Below are positions 13,448 to 21,775 of a stretch of DNA of 32,846 nt, piece after piece. The stretch's first letter is position 1. Each line of letters opens with the position of its first letter. The notes below the pieces were generated by a model. It had not been told where the DNA came from. It worked only from the letters and a program-made list of their open reading frames with translations, and did not search any database. Source of the stretch: Clostridiales bacterium (lineage in GTDB: Bacteria > Bacillota > Clostridia > Oscillospirales > Oscillospiraceae); contig JAJBUB010000023.1 of the NCBI GenBank assembly GCA_020860575.1, forward strand, positions 1-32,846, read 5' to 3'. The translations under genes were made by a program, and so were the position numbers.

Positions 13448-14008
13448 ATGATTACAGCAGGCGATTTCAGAAATGGCGTCACCTTTGAGTATGAGGGTAA
13501 GGTCATGCAGGTGGTGGAGTTCCAGCACGTCAAGCCCGGCAAGGGCGCAGCGTTCGTCCGGACGAAGATGAAGAACGTCATCACCGGCGCGGTCACGGAG
13601 ACTTCCTTCAACCCCACCGCCAAGTTCGAGTCCGCCTATATCGAGCGGAAGGTGATGGAGTACAGCTACTCCGACGGCGACCTGTATTACTTCATGGATG
13701 TGGAGACCTATGACATGATCCCCCTGAACCGGGACCAGTTGGGCGATTCCTTCCGCTTCGTGAAGGAGAACACCGAGTGCAAGGTGCTGTCCTACAAGGG
13801 GAATGTGTTCGGCATCGAGGCCCCCAACTTCATGGACCTGGAGGTCGTGGAGACGGAGCCGGGACTCCGGGGCGACACCGCCACCAACGTCACCAAGCCC
13901 GCCAAGCTGGAGACCGGCGCGGAGATCCGGGTGCCCCTGTTCATCAACGTGGGCGACCGTATCCAGGTGGATACCCGCACCGGCGAGTACCTCTCCCGCA
14001 GCAAGTAA
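13448..14008 (+). CDS. efp: Translation elongation factor P
   Basis: Binds stalled ribosomes between P and E sites and helps form Pro-Pro bonds. It has 186 residues, the usual length, with the KOW-like domain (1-62), the central OB domain and the C-terminal OB domain ending in [16 protein letters not shown], the family signature. The loop that reaches the peptidyl-transferase centre has Lys32 at its tip (KPGKGAAF); no modification genes are seen nearby. The ATG at 13448 has a TTGGAGG site 8 nt upstream; an earlier TTG (13433) overlaps that site and is rejected. A strong terminator follows. Confidence 0.96.
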   Translation: MITAGDFRNGVTFEYEGKVMQVVEFQHVKPGKGAAFVRTKMKNVITGAVTETSFNPTAKFESAYIERKVMEYSYSDGDLYYFMDVETYDMIPLNRDQLGDSFRFVKENTECKVLSYKGNVFGIEAPNFMDLEVVETEPGLRGDTATNVTKPAKLETGAEIRVPLFINVGDRIQVDTRTGEYLSRSK

Positions 14009-14017
14009 ACGTGACCT

Positions 14018-14049
14018 GTCCCATTATGCCCCGCATAATGGGACTTTTT
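14018..14049 (+). terminator. efp terminator
   Basis: A perfect 12-bp stem GTCCCATTATGC (14018-14029 with 14033-14044), a 3-nt loop and five T. The next gene starts 23 nt later, so its expression may come partly from read-through. Confidence 0.9.
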
Positions 14050-14071
14050 CTCAAAAAAGGAGCTGAATGAA

Positions 14072-14512
14072 ATGTCTTTGACAGAAAAAACAGCCTATCT
14101 CCGGGGCCTGGCTGACGGAATGGGCATGAGCGAGGACAAATCCGACGAGCAGCGGCTGCTGCTGGCCATTGTCGATGTGCTGGACGATATCGCCGCCAAT
14201 GTGGAGGCCAACACAGACGCCGTCTCCGCTTTGGCGGATGAGCTGGACGAGATGGACGACGCCGTGGCCGACCTGGAGGACGCTATGGGCGAGGTGGGCG
14301 AGATGCTCGGCGAGGACGACGAGGATGACGAGACCGACGATGACATGATCGACGACGTGGAGTACGAGCTGGAGTGTCCCAATTGCGGCGGCCCGGTGTA
14401 TCTGGACGAGGAGATGGTAGCCCAGGGCGATACGGTCTGTCCCAACTGCGGTCAGAAGCTGGAGATCGACTTGGGCTTTGATGACGACGATGAGGCGGGA
14501 GAGGACGAGTAA
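14072..14512 (+). CDS. CD1247-N-type protein with zinc ribbon
   Basis: A 146-residue, extremely acidic protein. Residues 1-30 (KTAYLRGLADGMG) match the N-terminal domain named after Clostridioides difficile CD1247. Residues 35-80 are heptad-like and probably a coiled coil. A two-CPNC zinc ribbon covers about 107-130, and the last 15 residues are nearly all Asp and Glu. The function is unknown; the ribbon suggests a nucleic-acid or protein partner, but this is inference. An AGGAG site precedes the ATG. It follows efp across a terminator. It has no signal or membrane segment, so it is cytoplasmic. Confidence 0.85.
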   Translation: MSLTEKTAYLRGLADGMGMSEDKSDEQRLLLAIVDVLDDIAANVEANTDAVSALADELDEMDDAVADLEDAMGEVGEMLGEDDEDDETDDDMIDDVEYELECPNCGGPVYLDEEMVAQGDTVCPNCGQKLEIDLGFDDDDEAGEDE

Positions 14513-14541
14513 GACTTGCTGACAATACTGTCACACAACAA

Positions 14542-14568
14542 ACCGGGATTGCACACCGCAATCCCGGT
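14542..14568 (+). terminator. Terminator-like hairpin
   Basis: A perfect 11-bp stem ACCGGGATTGC (14542-14552 with 14558-14568) and a 5-nt loop lies 30 nt after the stop. No T-run follows directly (CAGGGTTTT), so it is a weaker terminator. It also marks the left edge of the AT-rich island. Confidence 0.6.
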
Positions 14569-14685
14569 CAGGGTTTTACCGGTCATATGCACCGACATCT
14601 GTTCTCCTGGGGCGAAAATCTGGAGAAATGAGAATAAGCTGAAAAGAAAAACGGCAATATGACTTGTCTGCTTGGAGAGTGACCT

Positions 14686-15784
14686 ATGCTAAACGGGACG
14701 AAGAACGAATTTCGAAAACAGGACACCACGGCAATAAAAGGAATTGCCATTATCATGCTGCTGTTCTATCATTGCTTTTCTACTGCGGATCGATTTGCCG
14801 GATATGATATCAGCTTTCTTCTGCCTCAAAATATAGAGATGTGGCTGTGTAATGCCTGCAATGTATGTGTCGGCATGTTTGCAGTATTATCGGCATACGG
14901 CATTACAATCGCATCAAAGAAAATGCTGGAGGAACGTGACTATAGGCGGTATTTTGTGCACCGTTATTTATCTCTGATGAAAGGCTTTTGGATAGCGTTC
15001 GCCTTTGCAACTGTCATCAGCGCTATCTTGGGAAAATTAAGTGCATACGGCAGCGGCCTTACTTTTATACTGAATTTTGTATCTGAACTGTCGGGCTTAG
15101 CCTATATTTTACAGACAAGCTCCCTTTGCGGTACATGGTGGTACATCAGCTTTACAGTTATGCTGATTGTGATGATTCCATTTGTTGATATTATTTATCA
15201 AAAATGGGGGGGGTACGCTCATACTGATTCTATTCCTGGCATTCTTCCTTATAAAACCGGAAATTGCAAATATGACAAAATGGATCGGTGCAATTATAAT
15301 TGGCTATTTAGCGGCGGAGAATAATTTGTTCGTAAGACTGAGCAAATTTAAACTTTGCCGGAACTCAACATGGAATTTTGCAGCAAAATTTGCAATTGAT
15401 ATACTTGTCCTGATTGCTCTAATATGGTTCCGCCAGGAGGTTGAAACAGATTCTTATCTCGTGCTTTTAAAGTATAATGTGGTACCATTTTGGGTGGTCT
15501 ATTTCTGCTATAGATATATCGTATCTATTCCAGGCATCAGCACTGTGCTGCAATGGATTGGAAAGCATTCTATGAACATATTCCTGGTTCATACGTTTTA
15601 CAGGTGGATTTGGTGCAGGGATTTTATATATGGCTTAAAGTACGATATGCTGATCATTTTGACCCTGTTTGTAGTTTCAGTGATAACGTCGATCGCCCTG
15701 GAGAGACTGAAAAAATGGATTCGATGGGACAAAATGATCGGAAGACTGGAACAACGGTTGTTGCTGCATCCCACGGCGCAGTAA
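14686..15784 (+). pseudogene. Acyltransferase-3 membrane protein, frame shifted at a G8 run
   Basis: An integral membrane O-acyltransferase (acyltransferase family 3), of the kind that acetylates surface sugars. The N-terminal part (14686 to about 15213) shows the family start: AIKGIAIIMLLFYHCF with the conserved His, and further helices. The frame then ends early at 15324, while the +1 frame carries the rest, with helices and the late IGKHSMNIFLVH motif, to 15784. The switch is at eight consecutive G (15206-15213). With seven G the gene would be one frame of 365 residues, a normal family length. The gene is clearly richer in A+T than all neighbours, which suggests transfer. It may be phase-variable, broken, or a sequencing error. 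The GGAGAG site lies 6 nt before the ATG. Confidence 0.8.
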
Positions 15785-15827
15785 GAAGTAATGTGACGAC
15801 TTATGATTTGCGATAGAGACAGATAAT

Positions 15828-15860
15828 AAAACGGGACTGCGGCATGCAGTCCCGTTTTTT
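15828..15860. terminator. Bidirectional terminator
   Basis: A 13-bp stem AAAACGGGACTGC (15828-15840 with 15846-15858), a 5-nt loop and T-run to 15860; A-rich on the other side, so it serves both the acyltransferase gene and the convergent PsiE gene. Confidence 0.9.
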
Positions 15861-15890
15861 GTAGAAAAGGTGCGTGGAGAGGATTCGACG

Positions 15891-16322
15891 TCAGACCGGC
15901 GTCCCGGCATCCTTCGGGTCCTCCGGGGAGGCGTCCTTTTTATCCATTTTGTCCCGGACAACGGGGAGAAGGTACTTTCGGGTGGCAAAGAGAATGGCCA
16001 GGGCCACCACACCGTAGACGTTGTCGATGGCGTTGGAGTGGTCGATGACGATCTGTCGGGCGATGGCGAAGGTGAGCACCTCAAAGACCACCTCGGTGGA
16101 GTGTTCGCACATCATGCGGAGTATCTCCACGCCGATGACCAGGGTGAAGGCCATGTCCAGGATGTCCTTGAACTCGTCGTAAATGGTAAAGCCCTCGATG
16201 TGGAAGGTGCTGCCCAGAAGCTGGAAGGTGTAGAACAGCACGTTGAGGCATAGCACTCCGGCAACGATAAACTCCAGTACGACTGCAAAGTGGTGAAGGT
16301 GCTGTTGGGCGCGTGAATTCAT
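15891..16322 (-). CDS. PsiE-like membrane protein
   Basis: A 143-residue protein with four predicted membrane helices and a charged C-terminal tail. The middle part (DEFKDILDMAFTLVIGVE, then ILRMM) and the helix with AIARQIVIDHSNAID match the phosphate-starvation-inducible PsiE family, whose function is unknown. The frame is open to 16451, but ATG 16322 has a GGGAGG site 8 nt upstream and the extra N-terminus has no family features. The gene has its own promoter and is divergent from the thioesterase gene. Whether it responds to phosphate here is not visible from the sequence. Confidence 0.85.
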   Translation of the reverse strand: MNSRAQQHLHHFAVVLEFIVAGVLCLNVLFYTFQLLGSTFHIEGFTIYDEFKDILDMAFTLVIGVEILRMMCEHSTEVVFEVLTFAIARQIVIDHSNAIDNVYGVVALAILFATRKYLLPVVRDKMDKKDASPEDPKDAGTPV

Positions 16323-16386
16323 AGAGTAAACCTCCCTCTGGGGACGACGGTATGAGAGAAGAGGCCGATCTGCTCCCACTGATACC

Positions 16387-16415
16387 ATTATAGCGGGCTG
16401 TCTTGTAAAAGTAAA
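16387..16415 (-). promoter_or_regulatory. Promoter of the PsiE-like gene
   Basis: On the minus strand TTTACT (16415-16410), a 17-nt spacer and a perfect TATAAT (16392-16387). The leader would be about 60 nt. Confidence 0.7.
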
Positions 16416-16554
16416 GACATAATGGGACAGAATGACGGGAAAATGCCGCAAATACCCGGGCAGGTTCGTGCAAAGCTCTGTGAACAGGTATGATAAGATA
16501 AAGAAACGGATACCGTTTGCTTATGCAGCGTCAGACAGAAAACAGGAGGCCCCC

Positions 16555-17277
16555 ATGAAACAGATACTCACCGTACCCCATCGGGTCAATTTTTACAACT
16601 GCGGACAGGACCGGACCCTGAGCCTGCGCTCCTATCTGGCCTGGAGCGGCGACCTTGCCAACCGCCACCTGGAGGAGCGGGGGATCACCTGGGCGAAAAT
16701 GCAACAGGAACGGCAGGTCTTTCTCCTCTCCCGGCTGGCCTATCGGCGGTTCGCTCCCATCCCATACGGGACCCAGTGCCGGTTTTCCACCTGGGAGTAT
16801 CAGGTCAGGGGCGCTCAGTTCTATCGGAATTTTTCCCTGGAGGACGAAGAGGGCCATATTCTGGCCCAGTCCGCCACGGGCTGGATCATGGTGGACCCGG
16901 TGGAGCGGCGCATCCTCCGGCCGGGGACGTGCGGCTATCCCCTGTGGCCTACGCAGACAGAGGTGACCCCGCAGCTGAAACGGCTCCGGCTGCCGGAGCT
17001 GCCCCAGGTGGCGGAGCATCTGGTCCGGCCCTCGGAGATCGACCTGAACGGACATCTGGGCAACCAGTATTACGCCGACCTGCTGCTGGACTACGTCCCG
17101 GAACCCCTCCGGGGCAGGAGCATCGTCGCCGCACAGATGACCTTTGACCACGAGGCCCTGGAGGGGGAGCGCATCTCCCTCTTTGCCCGGACGACCGGAG
17201 AGAGGAGCAGCGCCATGTACGGCCTTCTGCCCGACGGGAGGCGGTGCTTTGACGCAGAGATCGAGGTGGACGGCTGA
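16555..17277 (+). CDS. Acyl-ACP thioesterase (FatA/FatB family)
   Basis: Releases fatty acids from acyl carrier protein. The 240-residue protein has two hot-dog domains. The first (about 1-125) has WSGDLANRHLEERG and the long helix of the fold; the second (from about 155) has the catalytic-region motif SEIDLNGHLGNQYYADLL, corresponding to the Asn-His motif of plant and bacterial FAT enzymes. The start at ATG 16555 has AGGAGG 5 nt upstream; the longer open frame from 16432 runs through the promoter region. A TATGAT at 16489-16494 is the only promoter hint. It is cytoplasmic; chain-length preference cannot be read from the sequence. Confidence 0.9.
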   Translation: MKQILTVPHRVNFYNCGQDRTLSLRSYLAWSGDLANRHLEERGITWAKMQQERQVFLLSRLAYRRFAPIPYGTQCRFSTWEYQVRGAQFYRNFSLEDEEGHILAQSATGWIMVDPVERRILRPGTCGYPLWPTQTEVTPQLKRLRLPELPQVAEHLVRPSEIDLNGHLGNQYYADLLLDYVPEPLRGRSIVAAQMTFDHEALEGERISLFARTTGERSSAMYGLLPDGRRCFDAEIEVDG

Positions 17278-17298
17278 GGCGTCCCCTCACAAATGACC

Positions 17299-17345
17299 AA
17301 ATCGCCCTGAATCGTGCCGAAAAGGTGCGACTCAGAGCGATTTTT
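17299..17345. terminator. Terminator between convergent genes
   Basis: AAATCGC (17299-17305) pairs with GCGATTT (17337-17343), extended by CTGA/TCAG, and is followed by a T-run to 17345. It ends just before the stop of the minus-strand GTPase gene at 17347 and probably serves the thioesterase transcript. Confidence 0.65.
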
Positions 17346-17346
17346 A

Positions 17347-19926
17347 TCATCCGCCGGAGGACTCGATGGCCCGGCGAATTTCGTCCTTCACCATATCCAT
17401 CTCCTCCCGGAAGGCCCGGGCAGAGACGCGGAGACAGCCGTGGCCCAGGACGATGACCTGCTCCAGACCATCGGAGGTGGCCACCCGGACCCGGTAGCGC
17501 TTGCCCAACTTGTAGGAGGCCTGCTCGATATACTGGTCCGCCGTCTCCGCCTCCTGGGTATAGACCACATGGATATTGTGGTACTGCTCCACATGCCGGA
17601 CGCCCCCTTTGACCCGGTAGGCGTCAAAGACCAGGATGACCCGGCACTGGCGGACGGCCTGATAGCTGCACAGATCGTCCATCAGGGACTGCCTGGCCCG
17701 GTCCATGCTGTTTTTGGCCAGTCGGTTCAGGTCGTCCCAGGAGAAGATGATGTTGTACCCGTCCACCAGCAGATATTCCTCTATCGGCTCCCAGTCCCGG
17801 ATGGTCACCGACTGGAGGGGACGGTAGGGCTTGGAGGGGGAGTCAAAGGCGTGCTTCTGCCGCACCGGGCCGTAGGTCTGCTCGAAGATGGCCTGTAGCT
17901 CCTTGTCCTGGGAGGTGGCGGCAGCGTAGGCCCCCTGCCGGTGGACAGGGGGAGGGGGCGGATCGGGTACGGGAGGCGGCGTCTCCCAGACCGGGGTCTC
18001 CAGGTGCTGATATTGGGCCACCTGATCCCACTTGACGACAAAGCCTGCCCCGTGGGCGCAGAAGACGGAGTCTGCCGTGTTCTCCACGTCGCTGTCCGGG
18101 TCGTAGCCGGTGGCGGCGATCACCTCGTCGGCGTTGTGGCAGGGGCGGTAGCCTCCCGGCAGGAGGGAGAGCTGTCCCCGGCCTCTGGTGTAGGCCACCA
18201 CCTCGTTGGCGTAGTCAGCCATCTCCGAGGCGGGGGCGGTCCCCCGGAGGATGACCCGGTCCCCCGTCTGTTCCGGGGGCGCGAAATCGCCGGAGCGCTG
18301 CTGCAAATCGCTCATGGCCCGGCCCAGGCACTCCGCGGGGAGGTCCAGCGTCACCTCATACCACGGCTCCAGCAGGACGGACTCCGCCTTGCGCAGCCCC
18401 TGGCGCACCGCCCGATAGGACGCCTCCCGGAAGTCGCCTCCCTCGGTGTGCTTCAGGTGGGCCTTGCCCGCCAGAAGGGTGATGACCAGATCGGTGACAG
18501 GAGAGCCGGTGAGCACCCCCAGATGCTCCCGCTCTGCCAGGTGGGTGAGGATGAGCCGCTGCCAGTTCAGCTCCAGCTTGTCCTGGTCGCAGGCGGAGCG
18601 GAGCTGTATCCCGCTGCCCGGCTCCCCCGGCTCCAGCAGGAGGTGCACCTCGGCGTAGTGCCGGAGAGGCTCGAAATGGCCTACCCCGGTGACCGGGGCG
18701 GCGATGGTTTCCCGGTACAAAATGCGTCCCGGGCCGAAGGAGACCTCCAGCCCGTACCGCTCCCGCAGTCTGCGCTGTAAGATCTCCACCTGCACCGGCC
18801 CCATGAGCTGGACGAAGATCTCTCCCAGGTGACGGTTCCAGACGGCGTGGAGCTGTGGGTCCTCCTCCTCCAGCTCCCGGAGCTTGGCAAGAACGGTGTG
18901 GGCGTCGGCCCCATCCGGGAGCATCACCTGACAGGTCATCACCGGGGCGAGGACTGGCCCGGCCCCGTCCGGCTCGACACCCAGGCCCTGTCCCGGCCGG
19001 GTGTGGGTCAGCCCGGTGACAGCGCAGACCATCCCCGCCTCCACCTGGCCCACCGCCTGGAATTTTGCCCCGGAGTACAGCCGGAGCTGATCCGCCTTTT
19101 CGCTCCAGGGGACGCCGTTGGCCTCTCCGGAGAGGGACTCCTTCACCCGGAGGGAGCCTCCGGTGAGCTTCATCCAGGTCAGCCGGTTTCCCTGGGGGTC
19201 CCGGCTGATTTTGAATACCCTGGCACCGAAGTCCGGCCTGTAGTCCGGGACGGGGGCGAACCGCTCCAGCCCGTGGAGCAGCCCGTCCACCCCCTCCAGC
19301 CGGAGAGCGGAGCCGAACCAGCAGGGGAACAGCTTGCGTTCGCTGATTGCCCGCCGCAGAGCGGCATCGGACAGCTCCCCACGCTCCAGATACTGCTCCA
19401 GCAGCTCCTCGGAGCAGACGGCGGCCTCCTCTCCCAGCGGGCGGTCAAAGGGGACGCAGCCCTCCCCAAAGTGCTGCCGGAGCTGGGCCAGGACGGCCTC
19501 CCGGTCGGTCCCCGCCAGATCGGTCTTGTTGACAAAGAGAAAGACGGGTACCCGGTAGGTCTCCAGCAGCTTCCACAGGGTCTCGGTGTGGCCCTGGACG
19601 CCGTCGGTGCCGCTGATGACCAGCACGGCGCAGTCCAGCACCGGCAGCACCCGCTCCGCCTCGGCGGAGAAGTCCACATGACCGGGGGTGTCCAGCAGGG
19701 TGACAGTGACCCCATCCAAGGGCAGGATGGCCTGCTTGGAGAAGATGGTGATGCCCCGCTCCCGCTCCAGGGCGTCGGTGTCCAGAAAGGCGTCCTGGTG
19801 GTCCACCCGGCCCAGCCGTTTCAGACAGCCCGCCCGGTACAGCAGAGCCTCGGAGAGAGTGGTCTTTCCGGCATCCACATGGGCCAGCATGCCCACGGAG
19901 AGATACCGTGTTTTGTCTGCGCTCAT
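17347..19926 (-). CDS. TetM/EF-G-like GTPase fused to a C-terminal NYN (YacP/Rae1-like) domain
   Basis: An 859-residue fusion. Residues 1-640 are an EF-G-type translation GTPase of the ribosomal-protection (TetM-like) group: G1 AHVDAGKTT (15-23), Thr60 in RGIT, G3 DTPGH (79-83) and G4 NKTD (133-136), followed by domains II-V. A proline-rich linker (648-662, including PDPPPPP) leads to residues 715-859, a NYN/PIN-fold domain with conserved acidic residues Asp722 (VDGYNII), Asp768 (VFDAY), Asp797 (TADQYIE) and Asp819 (TSDGLEQ). YacP/Rae1 proteins of this fold cut mRNA in the ribosomal A site. A GTPase that enters the A site joined to such a domain suggests a ribosome-bound nuclease or rescue factor; this is inference. 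It is not a proven tetracycline resistance protein. The GGGAGGG site precedes ATG 19926. Confidence 0.88.
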   Translation of the reverse strand: MSADKTRYLSVGMLAHVDAGKTTLSEALLYRAGCLKRLGRVDHQDAFLDTDALERERGITIFSKQAILPLDGVTVTLLDTPGHVDFSAEAERVLPVLDCAVLVISGTDGVQGHTETLWKLLETYRVPVFLFVNKTDLAGTDREAVLAQLRQHFGEGCVPFDRPLGEEAAVCSEELLEQYLERGELSDAALRRAISERKLFPCWFGSALRLEGVDGLLHGLERFAPVPDYRPDFGARVFKISRDPQGNRLTWMKLTGGSLRVKESLSGEANGVPWSEKADQLRLYSGAKFQAVGQVEAGMVCAVTGLTHTRPGQGLGVEPDGAGPVLAPVMTCQVMLPDGADAHTVLAKLRELEEEDPQLHAVWNRHLGEIFVQLMGPVQVEILQRRLRERYGLEVSFGPGRILYRETIAAPVTGVGHFEPLRHYAEVHLLLEPGEPGSGIQLRSACDQDKLELNWQRLILTHLAEREHLGVLTGSPVTDLVITLLAGKAHLKHTEGGDFREASYRAVRQGLRKAESVLLEPWYEVTLDLPAECLGRAMSDLQQRSGDFAPPEQTGDRVILRGTAPASEMADYANEVVAYTRGRGQLSLLPGGYRPCHNADEVIAATGYDPDSDVENTADSVFCAHGAGFVVKWDQVAQYQHLETPVWETPPPVPDPPPPPVHRQGAYAAATSQDKELQAIFEQTYGPVRQKHAFDSPSKPYRPLQSVTIRDWEPIEEYLLVDGYNIIFSWDDLNRLAKNSMDRARQSLMDDLCSYQAVRQCRVILVFDAYRVKGGVRHVEQYHNIHVVYTQEAETADQYIEQASYKLGKRYRVRVATSDGLEQVIVLGHGCLRVSARAFREEMDMVKDEIRRAIESSGG

Positions 19927-19978
19927 GTCTGACCCTCCCTTCCTGCCGTTGCCACACGGCGATAAAGATGCTCATAGG

Positions 19979-20011
19979 AAAGCGGGGGAAATGCGGATTT
20001 CCCCCGCTTTT
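19979..20011. terminator. Strong hairpin after the hydrolase gene
   Basis: A perfect 14-bp stem AAAGCGGGGGAAAT (19979-19992 with 19997-20010) with a GCGG loop. It lies between the hydrolase stop (20036) and the GTPase start (19926), so it should end the cytidylate kinase-hydrolase transcript and separate it from the GTPase gene. The T-run is short on the minus strand. Confidence 0.75.
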
Positions 20012-20035
20012 GACGGATTCTGCAATAAAACGATA

Positions 20036-21007
20036 TCACTGAGCCAGAAAGCCCAGAATGTCCGAAAGGAATGTTTCCAGCACGTCGTTGCCGCTGCGGT
20101 AAATTTCGTGCTTGGCGGTATGATAGACGATTTTTCGCCCCCGGGGCAGAAGGACCGCCAGATCGTCCTGGGGTGGCAGGAGGACGACGGTGTCCAGCCC
20201 CGCCTGACACAGGAGGACGGGGATCTGCACCGTCCTGGCCCTGGCCAGAATGGGAGCCTGTACGCCGATGGCCTCTCTTGCCCAGGAATAGGTGGCGGCG
20301 GTATTCTGGCGGCACTTGTCCTCCCGTTTGCGTTCCAGGTACCAGAGGTACCGGGCCCGGGAGGTGACGCAGCTGGTCTCGAAGCGATCGACCCCGTCAA
20401 AGGGGTGCTGGGTCAGCAGGGGCTTCTCACCCTGACCGGCGGCGCACATAAACCGGACGAGGGCCCGGCCCAGAGGGTTGGGAAATCCGCCCGCCGCTGG
20501 CATGACCATGGGGGCGCAGAGCACGCAGCGTTCAAAGTCCCCGGGGTACTGCTCCAGATACAGAATGGCGATGGCCCCGCCCATGGAGCGGCCGAACAGA
20601 TAGCGCCGCTTTCCCTGGCTCCGGGGCAAGACCTCCTGGGTCATCAGGTGGCGGAGGTCCTGTATATAGTCGTCAAAGCGGACGGCATGGGTCAGCCAGG
20701 TCTCCTCCAGCAGCCGATAGGACTTTCCGTGGCCCATGTGGTCGCAAAGAAAGACCCCATACCCCGCCTGGAGAAAATACCAGGTCAGCTCGGCGTACTC
20801 CAGGGTGGACTCGGTGAAGCCGTGGCTGATGAAGACGACCCGGTCGCTGCCGCCCTCCGGCTCGTACTGCTCCCAGTAGATGCCCTGACCGGGGAGGCGC
20901 TCGTCCATGCCGGAGGCGGCTTTGCGTTGCGCCAGCTGAAGCAGCACCTGCTTCATGGCTCCGTCATAGCTCTCCTCCGGCAGGAGGGAGAAGGGAAGGG
21001 AGGTCAT
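20036..21007 (-). CDS. Alpha/beta hydrolase, lysophospholipase/monoacylglycerol lipase-like
   Basis: A 323-residue serine hydrolase of the Hydrolase_4 type. The oxyanion segment is ISHGFTEST, followed by CDHMGHGKS; the nucleophile elbow is FGRSMGGA (GxSxG), with the acid in AGLDTVV and the catalytic His in TAKHEIYRS near the end. Such enzymes split lysophospholipids or monoglycerides; the exact substrate is not known. The frame is open to 21097, but ATG 21007 overlaps the upstream gene's stop (ATGA), starts before a conserved region and has GGGGAG 9 nt upstream. No signal peptide is present. It forms a two-gene unit with the cytidylate kinase-like gene. Confidence 0.88.
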   Translation of the reverse strand: MTSLPFSLLPEESYDGAMKQVLLQLAQRKAASGMDERLPGQGIYWEQYEPEGGSDRVVFISHGFTESTLEYAELTWYFLQAGYGVFLCDHMGHGKSYRLLEETWLTHAVRFDDYIQDLRHLMTQEVLPRSQGKRRYLFGRSMGGAIAILYLEQYPGDFERCVLCAPMVMPAAGGFPNPLGRALVRFMCAAGQGEKPLLTQHPFDGVDRFETSCVTSRARYLWYLERKREDKCRQNTAATYSWAREAIGVQAPILARARTVQIPVLLCQAGLDTVVLLPPQDDLAVLLPRGRKIVYHTAKHEIYRSGNDVLETFLSDILGFLAQ

Positions 21008-21621
21008 GACTCCTGGCTCCCCTTGGCCTTGACAGCAACAAAGGCGGCGATGGCGTCCGCCGTCTCCTCCGGGGTCAGCTGGTCGGTGCAGACGCACAGG
21101 TCATAGGCGGACATATCCCCCCAGGCGTGCTGGGAGAAGAAGTTGTGGTAGGCGCTGCGGCCCTTATCGATCTGGCGGATAAAGAGCTGGGCCATGGGAC
21201 GGCTGAGCCCCTTTTTCCGGATGACGTTCTGGATGCGCCGCTCCTCGGAGGCGTAGATGTAGACGCTGACCAGGTCGCAGGTGCCCTTCAAAACGCTGTC
21301 GCCGCAGCGGCCGACGATGACCGCAGGCCCCTCCTGGGCCAGCTCCCGGATGATCTGGGCCTGGGCTTGGAAGAGCTTGACGTTGATAGGGGTGTCGGTG
21401 GCGGGGAGGCCCTGCTCCAGCCGGTCCAGAGAGGCGGCGGCGGAGCGCTCCGCCTGCTCGAACAGCTCCGGGGACAGACCGCTCTCCTTGGCGGCCCGGT
21501 CCAGGATCTCATAGTCGTAATAGGGGATGTTCAGCTTTTGGGCCAGCAGCCTCCCGGCCTCCCGGCCCTGACTGCCGGACTGGCGGCTGATGGTGATAAC
21601 GGGCAGCGACTGTTTTGCCAT
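21004..21621 (-). CDS. Cytidylate kinase-like family protein
   Basis: A 205-residue P-loop kinase relative. The N-terminus has VITISRQSGSQGREAG, the modified Walker A of the cytidylate_kin2 family; the middle has PAVIVGRCGDSVLKG and an ERRIQNVI arginine-rich lid region. The usual cytoplasmic CMP kinase (Cmk) has a different loop, so this is the second, less-known family; its substrate is not established. The frame extends to 21666, but ATG 21621 has an AGGAAG site 8 nt before it. Its stop overlaps the start of the hydrolase gene. It has its own promoter. Confidence 0.85.
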   Translation of the reverse strand: MAKQSLPVITISRQSGSQGREAGRLLAQKLNIPYYDYEILDRAAKESGLSPELFEQAERSAAASLDRLEQGLPATDTPINVKLFQAQAQIIRELAQEGPAVIVGRCGDSVLKGTCDLVSVYIYASEERRIQNVIRKKGLSRPMAQLFIRQIDKGRSAYHNFFSQHAWGDMSAYDLCVCTDQLTPEETADAIAAFVAVKAKGSQES

Positions 21622-21701
21622 GGGACGCACTTCCTTTCCGTCGAACGAATGCCGGAGCCGGGACAAGCCCGACTGGCGGGCACAATATTTTGGTTGCTAT
21701 C

Positions 21702-21729
21702 ATTATAGCGCAAAATGGAGAAAATTCAA
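21702..21729 (-). promoter_or_regulatory. Promoter of the cytidylate kinase-like gene
   Basis: On the minus strand TTGAAT (21729-21724), a 16-nt spacer and a perfect TATAAT (21707-21702). The leader would be about 75 nt. It lies in the 154-nt gap after the sdaAA stop; no terminator hairpin is clear in that gap. Confidence 0.7.
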
Positions 21730-21775
21730 CGGACGATTTGTAAAAGTTGTGAGAATAATACTGCACGCACGACGA

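Noticed and set aside
17347-19926. Tetracycline resistance gene (tetM/tetW type)
   Set aside because: The GTPase part is related, but the protein carries a long extra nuclease-like domain and is set among housekeeping genes with no sign of a mobile element; resistance cannot be claimed.
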